The translations under genes were made by a program, and so were the position numbers. Source: Gigaspora margarita (lineage: Eukaryota > Glomeromycota > Glomeromycetes > Diversisporales > Gigasporaceae). From it: a stretch of 64,000 nucleotides of DNA. Location of the stretch: assembly GCA_009809945.1 (NCBI GenBank), contig WTPW01002103.1:3322-67321 (forward strand), given 5' to 3'. Under the pieces are notes generated by a model. That model ran no database searches and was not told the origin of the DNA. It saw only the letters and a program-made list of their open reading frames with translations. Positions 26,101 through 39,300 of the stretch are shown here, piece by piece (the stretch's first letter is position 1; every line of letters starts with the position of its first letter).

Positions 26101-29100
26101 CCGATAAAAAAAACCTGAAAAAAAACGCTTGTCATCAAAAAAAATGTTGCAACAAAAAAAATTGCTAAAAAAAATTCAAAAAAAAATTCGTCCTTGATAA
26201 AAAAATTAATTTCAAAAAAAATTTCATAAAAAAAATCACAAAAAAAATCATCCTTAATTAAAAAAATAATTTCATAAAAAAATTCATCAAAAAAAACATT
26301 AAAAAAAAATAACGATAACGAAAAAAATAATACATTAAAAAAATTTTATAAAAAAAAATAAAAAAAAAAAAGGAAAGTTTTAAAAAAATCAATATAAAAA
26401 AAAATAAGAAAAAAAAAATTTAAAAAAAAAAAAAATAATACCAAAAAAAAGGTTTCAAAAAAAAATGCCACAAAAAAAACTTCAAAAAAAATTTGTTCAC
26501 ATTAAAAAAAGCATAACAAAAAAAAAATCACTAAAAAAAATTATAAAAAAAATTTACATCACTCAAAAAAATTTTATACTAAAAAAATGTTGGAAAAAAA
26601 AGTTAAAAAAAAAACCGAAAAGTGAAAAAAAATAAAGTACTAAAAAAACAATGCAAAAAAAACTATAAAAAAAAATTCTACTTACTAAAAAAAATTTAAC
26701 ATAAAAAAAGAAGAAAAAAAAAATCGTAAAAAAAAGAAAATTCTATTAAAAAAAAATTTACGCAAAAAAATAGAAAAAAAAAAATATAAAAAAAAACTTG
26801 AAAGTTCTAAAAAAAGGTTGTCACAAAAAAAAACCTTAAAAAAAATTATAAAAAAAAAAATTCCTTTAGAAAAAAAATCATATGGAAAAAAATTAGTCAA
26901 AAAAAAATGAAAAAAAAACATTTTACTTTTAAAAAAAGAGAAAAAAAAAAAAATAAAATAAAAAAAATAAAAAAAAAAATCAAAATTTTTTAAAAAAATT
27001 GAAATTAAAAAAAAAACAAGAAAAAAAAAATAAAAAAAAATAAGTGAATTTAAAAAAAATTTTCTGCTAAAAAAATTTCCCAAAAAAAAATAGAAAAAAA
27101 ATGATTTTTCAAAAAAAAAAACTTAATATAAAAAAATGCTTTAAAAAAAACAATAAAAAAAACAAGCTTTCCATAAAAAAAAATATCACCAAAAAAAAAA
27201 AGTAAAAAAAAATTTAAAAAAAATGCCGCCGTAGTAAAAAAATTCATCACTAAAAAAACATTCAAAAAAAAATTATAAAAAAAAAGAGCAAATGCAAAAA
27301 AAAGCTGAGCATAAAAAAAATCATTAAAAAAAACTTCAAAAAAAAGCTTAAGCGCAGAAAAAAAGTCCTTTTTAAAAAAAGTTCCAAAAAAAAAATAAAA
27401 AAAAAACCAATATTTAGCAAAAAAATTTCCGAATAAAAAAAGACCCTAAAAAAAATTCCAAAAAAAATCGTAATCTTTTAAAAAAAGTGCTTTAAAAAAA
27501 AATTCAAAAAAAAAAAAAGGAAAAAAAATAGGTATTTCAAAAAAAAAATTAGTTTGAAAAAAATCAGTGAAAAAAAAAACTAAAAAAAAAAAACTGTTTG
27601 AAAAAAAAAAATTCGGGAAAAAAATAGATTAAAAAAAATTAGAAAAAAAATTAAGGGAAATAAAAAAAATAAATACATAAAAAAAAAAAAGAAAAAAAAG
27701 TTTAAAAAAAATTTCTATGTCTGAAAAAAATGCTGAAGGAAAAAAATCCCAAAAAAAAAAAATAAAAAAAAATTTTATGCGAGTAAAAAAACACAGTTAA
27801 AAAAAAAAAAGCAAAAAAAAAAATAAAAAAAAATTACCCCGTTTAAAAAAAATATAAAGCTAAAAAAAAATTGGAAAAAAAAAAGGAAAAAAAACAAGAA
27901 CTTCTCAAAAAAAATTCAAAACAAAAAAATGGATTAAAAAAAAATCCAAAAAAAAATAAGGAAACCTAAAAAAAACAAAGCTCAAAAAAAGTCATTAAAA
28001 AAAAATGCAAAAAAAACTATAAATTAATAAAAAAATATAAAAACAAAAAAAATGCTAAAAAAAAAGTTAAAAAAAAAATTACCTGTACAAAAAAAATTGA
28101 TGATTAAAAAAATGTATAAAAAAAAAAGACAAAAAAAACTTTTCGGGTGCAAAAAAACTAATAATAAAAAAAAATGTTTAAAAAAAAGAAGAAAAAAAAG
28201 TTATTTTTCGAAAAAAAATGAAATTTGAAAAAAAGGGTTCAAAAAAAACAGTAAAAAAAAATTTACAAAAAAAAAAAAATTTATACTAAAAAAAAAATTA
28301 TAAAAAAAATATGAAAAAAAAAAATTTTAGTCGAAAAAAAAGTCAACTGAAAAAAACAGTCAAAAAAAAAATCGAAAAAAAAACTAGCATAGTAAAAAAA
28401 ATTTGAGTTAAAAAAAAACCAAGAAAAAAAAACAAAAAAAAAAATGGTGATAAAGAAAAAAATGATGCATGAAAAAAAGACCGTAAAAAAAATCACAAAA
28501 AAAACGCAATTTTGTAAAAAAAACGATATCATAAAAAAAATACGTAAAAAAAAGATTAAAAAAAACAGCCCAATCGTAAAAAAAAACATCACTAAAAAAA
28601 ACATGTAAAAAAAAATAAAAAAAAAAAATGAACGGACAAAAAAAAAATTTGAGAAAAAAAACTAATTAAAAAAAATGCTAAAAAAAAAATGTAACTTTTA
28701 AAAAAACAACCTCTAAAAAAAAGTAAATAAAAAAAATAACAAAAAAAATGATTCCACGAAAAAAAAAATTAGAAGTAAAAAAATATATTAAAAAAAATGG
28801 AAAAAAAAAGGGTGCATAGTAAAAAAAAATCAGGGGTAAAAAAATTGAACAAAAAAAATTTGAAAAAAAAATCAACGTAGTAAAAAAAATTATTGCGAAA
28901 AAAAATTCAGTAAAAAAAACCTTAAAAAAAACCATTGACTATAAAAAAAATATTTAATTAAAAAAATAAATAAAAAAAAAAAAAAAAAAAAATATATATA
29001 AATCAAAAAAAATTTTATAAAAAAAAACAAATTAAAAAAAAGACCAAAAAAAATTTCAAAATCTCAAAAAAATCTGCTACAAAAAAAACCTCCAAAAAAA

Positions 29101-32100
29101 AATGTTAAAAAAAATACAAAGCCATAAAAAAAATTAAATCGCAAAAAAATTCTTCAAAAAAAATAATAAAAAAAACAAAAGCATCTTAAAAAAAGTTAAC
29201 ATTAAAAAAATTTTGAAAAAAAAACAATAAAAAAAATTCTCAGCAAATAAAAAAATATTCTCCAAAAAAAAAACAAAAAAAAAAAAAGAAAAAAAAAAAT
29301 CTTGATTTTAAAAAAATTTGTCATTAAAAAAATATCTAAAAAAAAATGATAAAAAAAAAGTTTGTGCAATAAAAAAACGATCTAATAAAAAAACACATAA
29401 AAAAAAATTACAAAAAAAATTTTCATAGATTAAAAAAATTTGACTACAAAAAAATGCGACAAAAAAAAAGAAAAAAAAAAATGGAATGATTGAAAAAAAA
29501 TTCTGGGTAAAAAAAAGTGACAAAAAAAACACAAAAAAAAATTTTTTGTTGAGAAAAAAATAATTAAATAAAAAAATTATGTAAAAAAAACAAAAAAAAA
29601 AATTTTTTCTTAAAAAAAAAACGTGAACAAAAAAAAAACGTCCAAAAAAAAATACAAAAAAAAATGCTTACAACAAAAAAAATTCTAAATTAAAAAAATG
29701 AAAAAAAAAAAACCGCAAAAAAAAGACGTCACAAGGAAAAAAATTTTTGGGGAAAAAAATATTTCAAAAAAAATCACAAAAAAAACACCCCATTTCAAAA
29801 AAAAATTATTCACAAAAAAATTCATTAAAAAAAAAGTTAAAAAAAACGAAGCTCATTTAAAAAAAAAGTTTTTTAAAAAAAAGCACAAAAAAAAAAACCA
29901 AAAAAAAACCCTGACCCTAAAAAAAACCTAATGACAAAAAAAAGAATTAAAAAAAAGGTGAAAAAAAATTCGGTGAAATTAAAAAAAGGTAAAATGAAAA
30001 AAACGGTCAAAAAAAAATCGGAAAAAAAAGGTGTCTGTGAAAAAAAAATCGGTGAAAAAAAAAATTTTGCAAAAAAAAGGACAAAAAAAAGACAGTAAGT
30101 CAAAAAAAAGTTTTTGACAAAAAAATATTTGAAAAAAAATGACAAAAAAAATTTCTGCTCGACAAAAAAACCTGCTATGAAAAAAACAAGCCAAAAAAAA
30201 TTTTAAAAAAAATTTTTCTTACCAAAAAAAAAATAAAATTAAAAAAACTTCAAAAAAAAAATATAAAAAAAAAACCTATAGGCCGAAAAAAATAAACTTC
30301 GAAAAAAACTGCTTAAAAAAAACCAAAAAAAAAAACGGCCATTTCAAAAAAAACCCGCTTCCAAAAAAACCCATTAAAAAAAAACCCAAAAAAAAGACAG
30401 CTTACTTAAAAAAATCCCTTTCTAAAAAAACCTATTAAAAAAAAAACCAAAAAAAAGATATCCCATTTAAAAAAAATCTATTTCAAAAAAACCCATTAAA
30501 AAAAAAGCTAAAAAAAAAGCTTCACAAAAAAAAAAATCTATATATAAAAAAAATGATTAAAAAAAATCAAAAAAAAAATTATATACTAGAAAAAAAATTT
30601 GATCTAAAAAAAATTGATAAAAAAAAAATCAAAAAAAAAAGNATCAAGTTTAAAAAAAATCGTTTCGAAAAAAACCTTCTAAAAAAAAGCAAAAAAAAAA
30701 TCCTTTTCCTGTAAAAAAAATCATATTGAAAAAAACGCAGTAAAAAAAAAGCTAAAAAAAATGAGATTCACTGAAAAAAAGCTACATGTAAAAAAAAAAA
30801 ATAAAAAAAATACGAAAAAAAACTTTCTCCAGATAAAAAAACCATTATCGAAAAAAAAATTGTAAAAAAAACAGAAAAAAAAATATGCAAATTTCAAAAA
30901 AAAATAGAATTAAAAAAAGTTTCGAAAAAAAATCAAAAAAAAAAAGATTCGCTTTAAAAAAAACACTTNATTAAAAAAAGAAACCAAAAAAAAATTTAAA
31001 AAAAAAATTTATATTTTAAAAAAAGAAACTGAGAAAAAAATGGAACAAAAAAAAGACGAAAAAAAAGAGAAAGTCAGGAAAAAAATTTCAAAAAAAAAAA
31101 AAGGGGAAAAAAAAAAATAAAAAAAAATTATAATTATAAAAAAAAATAACTAATTAAAAAAAACTGATAAAAAAAACAAAAAAAAAAATTAATTAGCTNA
31201 AAAAAAATGGGTTAGAAAAAAAATTAGATAAAAAAAAATTAAAAAAAAATTAATAACTTGCAAAAAAACATGATGTCAAAAAAAGAGCTGAAAAAAAAAT
31301 AAAAAAAAAAGTAAGGCGGAACAAAAAAATTTTTAAATAAAAAAATTTTTTAAAAAAAATAATAAAAAAAAATCGTAAAACGTAAAAAAAATCCTGTTAA
31401 AAAAAAGTTACAAAAAAAAATTTAAAAAAAAATAGCTGTCGACTAAAAAAATGGTGAAATAAAAAAAGGTAAAAAAAAAAATCGAAAAAAAAACTTTCGG
31501 CAAAAAAAAAAATCGGTGGAAAAAAAAAGGGGAAAAAAAAAATCGGAAAAAAAAATTGTCGGGGAAAAAAAAATGTTGCATTAAAAAAAGTCGGTAAAAA
31601 AAATGTCAAAAAAAATGGTGTCGGAGAAAAAAAAGTCGGCAAAAAAAAAAAATCCCAAAAAAAACTATAAAAAAAATCAAAAAAAAAAAAAAAAATAAAA
31701 TAGAAAAAAAATTGTCAAAAAAAAACGTTAAAAAAAAAGTGTTGAGCATAAAAAAAGCTAAAAATAAAAAAAACCGTTAAAAAAAAATTTAAAAAAAACA
31801 GAAGGTAGAAAAAAAAAGGATAATATAAAAAAAGGCCCGAAAAAAAATCAGAAAAAAAATTAATAAAAAAAAAAAAAAAGAAGTCATAAAAAAATTATTT
31901 AAAAAAAAAATAAAAAAAAAGATGTTACTATAAAAAAAATATTGGCTTAAAAAAAATGGGCAAAAAAAATCGGAAAAAAAATTGTAATCGACAAAAAAAA
32001 AACATTCATAAAAAAAAAACATAAAAAAAAAGTGAAAAAAAACAATGCGACATTAAAAAAAATACTGATTAAAAAAATGCATTAAAAAAAATCTAAAAAA

Positions 32101-33335
32101 AAATAAAAGGATTATAAAAAAACAAAATAATAAAAAAAGATGCTAAAAAAAAAGCAAAAAAAAAGCAGTTGATGCGAAAAAAAGATTTAAATAAAAAAAT
32201 CTAATAAAAAAAAGATTAAAAAAAACAATTTCTAAAAAAAAAAATATTATTTAAAAAAAAGATTCAAAAAAAAAATGTAAAAAAAATGAGTAATTTCGAA
32301 AAAAACTTTTTGGAAAAAAAATTTACAAAAAAAAAATAAAAAAAAAAACAGATAAAAATAAAAAAAAATGATTGAAAAAAAAAGTTATAAAAAAAATGCC
32401 AAAAAAAATCGGCATCAAAAAAAAAAAGATTCGGTCAAAAAAAAATTTTAAAAAAAACCCAAAAAAAAAAGAAGCAGCTGTAAAAAAATTCTGGATAAAA
32501 AAAATTTCATAAAAAAAATCTGAAAAAAAATACTTTGGATTTAAAAAAAAATTATTGAAAAAAAATCATAGAAAAAAAACATTAAAAAAAATGTCACTTA
32601 ATAAAAAAAAAGTATTATAAAAAAAAAACTTTAAAAAAAATCCAAAAAAAAAAGAAACATTATTAAAAAAATGGATCTGTAAAAAAACTTTTCAAAAAAA
32701 ATTAAAAAAAAAATAATAAATTCTAAAAAAAAATTTAGAATAAAAAAAATAATTAAAAAAAACTTTAAAAAAAATTCAAAACACAAAAAAAAATTTTATA
32801 TTAAAAAAAACTAGCAAAAAAAAGAAAAAAAAAAATGGACAAATACAAAAAAAAAGTGTTGTAAAAAAAAATATCAAAAAAAAATGGCAAAAAAAACATC
32901 ATTCTTAAAAAAAAACATAATAAAAAAAAAACTTTATAAAAAAAAGATGAAAAAAAACTCAAAGTCGTAAAAAAAACGTGATTATAAAAAAAAGCCTTAA
33001 AAAAAAATACAAAAAAAATCGTCAGATGTAAAAAAAAATGAACTTAAAAAAAACGATTGAAAAAAAATCAGAAAAAAAACACTTGTCCTCTAAAAAAATT
33101 TTTTGTCAAAAAAATTATTGAAAAAAAAATCAAAAAAAAATCTATGACGCAGAAAAAAAATATACTGTAAAAAAAATATAAAAAAAAAAATATAAAAAAA
33201 AATAAAATATTAAAAAAAAAATATATTTAAAAAAAAAATGTAAAAAAAAAAAAAAAAAAAAAATATGCAACGCGAAAAAAAATATGCTAAAAAAAAACAC
33301 ACAAAAAAAAAAACAAAAAAAAAAGATCCGTGTAA
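20140..33335. other. Large comb domain with CpG-containing slots
   Basis: Across roughly 13 kb the slots repeatedly hold CpG and GC-rich words (for example CTGCCTCGGGC, GCCCGGCCC and TGCCCC near 20514-20554, and TCGG and GTCGG words near 29990-30060 and 31430-31640). The slots at 3.3-7.3 kb and 33.5-44.1 kb are mostly A and T with few CpG. The A columns are the same throughout. The boundaries are approximate. The slots vary regionally like an ordinary chromosome, with gene-like or young DNA in the middle, while the comb does not. Confidence 0.6.
26187..26308. repeat. Native 60-base tandem repeat visible through the 61-base comb
   Basis: Slots of the period starting at 26187 are TTCGTCCTTGAT, TTAATTTCA, TTTCAT and TCAC. 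Those of the next period (26248) are TCATCCTTAATT, TAATTTCAT, TTCATC and CATT. Shifting the second set by one base aligns all four slots (24 of 27 positions by my count). The underlying repeat is therefore 60 bases long while the A tracts stay on 61. Confidence 0.7.
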
Positions 33336-36300
33336 AAAAAAATCTATATAAAAAAAAATTAAATAAAAAAAAGGTTAAAAAAAAGGTAAGGGTTAGAAAA
33401 AAAAGTTAGAGTAAAAAAAATAGTAAAAAAAAAATTTAAAAAAAAATTTTTTTTGTTAAAAAAAGAAAGGTGGAAAAAAAGATGAAAAAAAAAAATATAA
33501 AAAAAATTAGAAAAATTTAAAAAAATTGTCACACAAAAAAAATTTGCAAAAAAAACCTGAAAAAAAAATTTAATTGGTAAAAAAAAGGGTGCAATAAAAA
33601 AACATATCAAAAAAAACGATAAAAAAAAAAATCCAATAAAAAAAAAAAAAATTTTAAAAAAAATTGCAAAAAAAAAAAAAAAAAAAAAAATTTTGCAAAA
33701 TAAAAAAAAAAAATGCAAAAAAAAACAGATAAAAAAAATAATAAAAAAAATATTACCTCCTGAAAAAAAGAAGTGGAAAAAAAAATTAGGTAAAAAAAAT
33801 TTTAAAAAAAATTTTACAATATTAAAAAAATATTTTGAAAAAAAAAAAAAGAAAAAAAAACTGAAAAAAAAAAAAAGATTTCAAAAAAAAAAGAAGATTT
33901 AAAAAAAATTGCAAAAAAAAAAGAAAAAAAAAAAGGGCCCCTGAAAAAAAAAAAAAAACCTAAAAAAAATACTCAAAAAAAATTTTAAAAAAAATTTGTC
34001 TATTTGAAAAAAAAAATGAGCTAAAAAAAAGCAAAAAAAAAAAACCTAAAAAAAACACTTAATTAATAAAAAAAAAAAAGATTAAAAAAAACTTACAAAA
34101 AAAATTGAAAAAAAAAATTGTACAGTATAAAAAAAAGTTATACTAAAAAAACCACAAAAAAAAAAATTGAAAAAAAAGAATGCAAGATCAAAAAAAATGT
34201 GATGAAAAAAAAAACAATAAAAAAAATTGAAAAAAAAAACTTATCACAAAAAAAAAACAAAGAAATAAAAAAATGTATAAAAAAAAAAAAAAAAAAAAAC
34301 AAAATTTTAGTAAAAAAAAATATTATCAAAAAAATTTAATAAAAAAAATAACAAAAAAAATATATGGGGCCTAAAAAAAAGAAAGGGCAAAAAAAGCCCA
34401 AAAAAAAAAATCAAAAAAAAATGTATCCAGATAAAAAAAAACATGGGCTAAAAAAATCAATTAAAAAAAAAAATAAAAAAAAATAATGAAAAATAAAAAA
34501 ATTTAAAAAAAAAAAAATTGGAGAAAAAAAAATCAAAAAAAAACCCAATACAACTAAAAAAACAAATTATAAAAAAAATGAGTAAAAAAAAATAGTAAAA
34601 AAAAAACAAACATGATAAAAAAAAATCATATAAAAAAAAGTATCAAAAAAAAATACTAAAAAAAACCCATATTTTATAAAAAAAGTAATACAGAAAAAAA
34701 CCCATAAAAAAAAATCTTAAAAAAAAACATTTCTTTATAAAAAAATTTATTTCTAAAAAAAACTACTAAAAAAAATATAAAAAAAAATCTTTACATAAGA
34801 AAAAAACTATATAAGAAAAAAATTATCAAAAAAAAAGGTGAAAAAAAATAGGAGTGCGACAAAAAAAAAATTAGCAAAAAAAATTCTGGAAAAAAAAACA
34901 AAAAAAAAAAATTAGTAAATTAAAAAAAAATATATATAAAAAAAAAAGTTAAAAAAAAAAAAAAAAAAAAACAAGCAAGATCAAAAAAAAACTTTGAGAA
35001 AAAAACCAAAAAAAAAAAAAAAGAAAAAAAAAATATTTAAATCAAAAAAATACATTAGCAAAAAAATAAATTAAAAAAAATGTAAAAAAAAATAAAGTAT
35101 AAAAAAAAAAAATTAAACTTAAAAAAAACATTAAAAAAAAAGCTTAAAAAAAATGTATATTTCATAAAAAAATTTTTTTGTAAAAAAATATAAGAAAAAA
35201 AAATGAAAAAAAAAATATATAATATAAAAAAAATCCGGGGTCAAAAAAAAGTATGAAAAAAAATTCAAAAAAAAATGGTACTATAAAAAAAAAAATAGTA
35301 TTAAAAAAAAATATATAAAAAAAAAGAAAAAAAAAATTAGATAGTACTAAAAAAAAGCATCAACAAAAAAAAATGAGAAAAAAAAACTCAAAAAAAAAAA
35401 ATAGCTAATAAAAAAATGCAAAATTAAAAAAATCCAGAAAAAAAAAATGAAAAAAAAAACACATGCAAAAAAAAAAAAAAGCAAAAAAAAAAATTTAAAA
35501 AAAAAAAAGTGAAAAAAAAAAAAATGACAGGAAAAAAATTTTATATCAAAAAAACATCACAAAAAAAAATAGAAAAAAAACTTAAGACCCTAAAAAAAAA
35601 TTTTTATCAAAAAAACTTAGTAAAAAAAAAAAAAAAAAAAACCTTTTTTTTGTAAAAAAAACCTATGCAAAAAAAAAAAATGAAAAAAAATGTTAAAAAA
35701 AAAGGGTTAGATCAAAAAAAAAAATCTGTTAAAAAAATTATGTAAAAAAAAGAACAAAAAAAATTAATTTAATGTAAAAAAAAATTTTTTTAAAAAAACA
35801 AATAAAAAAAAATTTTAAAAAAAATTTCATTTCTTCAAAAAAATCCCACTCTAAAAAAATTTTTCAAAAAAAATCTTAAAAAAAACTTTTATTTTATAAA
35901 AAAACTTATATATAAAAAAATTTAGGAAAAAAAAAATTAAAAAAAAATGGCAATTACTAAAAAAAACTGAAGAAAAAAAAAACTAGTAAAAAAAAATTTA
36001 AAAAAAAATTAAGTAATTAAAAAAAAAGTCCTAAAAAAAAAAGTTTATAAAAAAAAAAAAAAAAAAAAGAACTAAAATTAAAAAAAAATATCCAATAAAA
36101 AAAATTTTAAAAAAAAAAAATAAAAAAAACCATCCTAACTCAAAAAAAAATAAGAAAAAAAAAATTTCCTAAAAAAAAAAAGAAAAAAAATTTAAAATCA
36201 TTAAAAAAAAAATAATAAAAAAAAAATTTATAAAAAAAAATATAAAAAAAAAGCTAAGTTATTAAAAAAATAAGACTATAAAAAAATATTTTAAAAAAAA

Positions 36301-39300
36301 ACCCAAAAAAAAATATTTAAAGCTAAAAAAATAATATTAAAAAAAAAATTGGTAAAAAAAAGTTTAAAAAAAAAGTTTTAAAATAAAAAAAAAATGTTTC
36401 TAAAAAAATTAAATAAAAAAAAATATAAAAAAAATCTGAAATTCAAAAAAAAAAATAGTTGCAAAAAAAAACTAAAAAAAAAAATAGAAAAAAAATATAA
36501 GAATTTAAAAAAAATTAGTTGTGAAAAAAAGCATTTAAAAAAAATTTAAAAAAAAAATTTGCAAATTTAAAAAAAGAATTTGCAAAAAAAATTCAGAAAA
36601 AAAAAGCGGAAAAAAAAAATTTGTTGCAGAAAAAAAACTCCACAAAAAAAAATCAGACAAAAAAAACTGGAAAAAAAAATAATGTATTATAAAAAAAAGC
36701 TATAAAAAAAAAAATTTTAAAAAAAAAAAAAAAAAAAAACTATAAAATTTTAAAAAAAAACACTAAAAAAAAAAATCATAAAAAAAAAAGATAAAAAAAA
36801 TAATTTTCTTGTAAAAAAATATATTATCAAAAAAATAAGTTAAAAAAAATAAAAAAAAAAATTAAATATTGTAAAAAAAAGTTTATATAAAAAAAAAGCA
36901 ATAAAAAAAAATTGAAAAAAAACAGTAAATAGATAAAAAAACAATTATATAAAAAAAAATTTTAAAAAAAACAAGAAAAAAAAATTGTTCTCTATAAAAA
37001 AAAACAATTAAAAAAAAATATTAAAAAAAAAATTTTAAAAAAAAAAATTAATAAAAAAAAAAATACTACTTTAAAAAAATATATAAAAAAAAAATTTAAA
37101 AAAAATAATGTTCTCAAAAAAAAATTAATAGAGAAAAAAATAAATTAAAAAAAAGTTCAAAAAAAAAAAGTAATGTTCAAAAAAAAACATGAGAAAAAAA
37201 AATTTCAAAAAAAAAGTTAAAAAAAAAATTAATGTGCTAAAAAAAATGTTAATGTAAAAAAAATTCTAAAAAAAAAAAATAAAAAAAATAACTTCAAATT
37301 AAAAAAATTAAAAATCAAAAAAACTTATTAAAAAAAAAATTAAAAAAAAATCTAATATAGTAAAAAAATGTATCATAAAAAAAATTATATAAAAAAAATG
37401 TGAAAAAAAAAAATGAATACTCAAAAAAAGTATCACAAAAAAAAACTAGTAAAAAAAAATAAAAAAAAAAAAACTACTCTAATAAAAAAAAGGCTTTGAA
37501 AAAAAAGTGGATAAAAAAAATTTGAAAAAAAAGATCAAATAACTAAAAAAAACATCACGAAAAAAAAATATGAAAAAAAAAGATTAAAAAAAATAGTTAA
37601 AATTCAAAAAAATGTTATGTGAAAAAAAAGAACAAAAAAAAATTTGAAAAAAAATAAATATTACTTAAAAAAACTTGAATAAAAAAAAATAAAATAAAAA
37701 AAAAACCAAAAAAAAAGCATAAGTATTAAAAAAATAATATTTTAAAAAAATGTAGAAAAAAAAAATCAAAAAAAAAATTAATTGTTATAAAAAAAAATAA
37801 AATTAAAAAAACCCAATAAAAAAAATTATAAAAAAAATAACCCAATGACAAAAAAATGGTCATTTAAAAAAATTGGGTAAAAAAAAGTCAAAAAAAAACA
37901 CTGTGCCTACAAAAAAAATTGATTTCAAAAAAAAAGATAAAAAAAAAAATTAAAAAAAAATTCTTCTGAATAAAAAAAAGGGTATCTAAAAAAATTCTGT
38001 AAAAAAAATCATAAAAAAAATATTCATTATATAAAAAAAGGGTTATTTAAAAAAACAAAAAAAAAAAAATTTAAAAAAAAAATTAATTGTTCGAAAAAAA
38101 GGCTTGAGCAAAAAAATTATTCAAAAAAAACTATAAAAAAAAAAGCTAAATCTCAAAAAAAAATATAATAAAAAAAAGAGTCTAAAAAAAATTTTAAAAA
38201 AAAGTATATTGATTTAAAAAAAGATTTAAGAAAAAAAAAGTAATAAAAAAAATTGTAAAAAAAACTTGTAGTTGCTAAAAAAATCATCTATTAAAAAAAC
38301 TTAATAAAAAAAACTAAAAAAAAAACTGATATTTGTCAAAAAAATATATGGATAAAAAAATGATCAAAAAAAAATCAAAAAAAAAATATATTATGCTAAA
38401 AAAAATGGGCTTTAAAAAAAAGGTGAAAAAAAAAATAGTAAAAAAAAAATGTAGTTAACAAAAAAAGTAAATCAGAAAAAAAGGTTTGAAAAAAAACTAA
38501 AAAAAAAAGCAAATCTGTTAAAAAAAATTCTGTATTAAAAAAACATGTAAAAAAAAATGGAAAAAAAAATAGAACCAATCTAAAAAAACTATTGCCAAAA
38601 AAAAAAATTAAAAAAAAATAATAAAAAAAACTATTTATTATGAAAAAAATTGTAACTGAAAAAAAAAAATAAAAAAAAATATTAAAAAAAACACAAATTC
38701 TATAAAAAAAATTGTGGCTAAAAAAACAGATAAAAAAAAACAAAAAAAAAAAGGTTGTTGTGCTAAAAAAATAATATTATAAAAAAATTTATAAAAAAAA
38801 AGAATAAAAAAAATTAAGTTTGTCAAAAAAAATCTAAAAAAAAAAAAACTTCTTAAAAAAAAAATCAAAAAAAACACAAGACCTCTAAAAAAAAAATGTA
38901 GGAAAAAAAAATTTTAAAAAAAATTATAAAAAAAACAAAATATATATAAAAAAATAAAAATTTAAAAAAACAACACAAAAAAAATGCTAAAAAAAATACC
39001 TGAGTCTTAAAAAAATTTTTTTTAAAAAAAAATTGCAAAAAAAAATGGGAAAAAAAATTAGTGCACTATAAAAAAAACGGATATTAAAAAAATAATATAA
39101 AAAAAATAGTAAAAAAAAGAACACAAAAAGAAAAAAAAAGATATACAAAAAAATTTTCAAAAAAAAATGACAAAAAAAATTATTGAATACTAAAAAAAGC
39201 AAAAACAAAAAAAAAAGTTAAAAAAAAAAATTAAAAAAAAGTAATACATTTTAAAAAAAAATTGGAGCAAAAAAATTTAAAAAAAAAAAACTTAAAAAAA

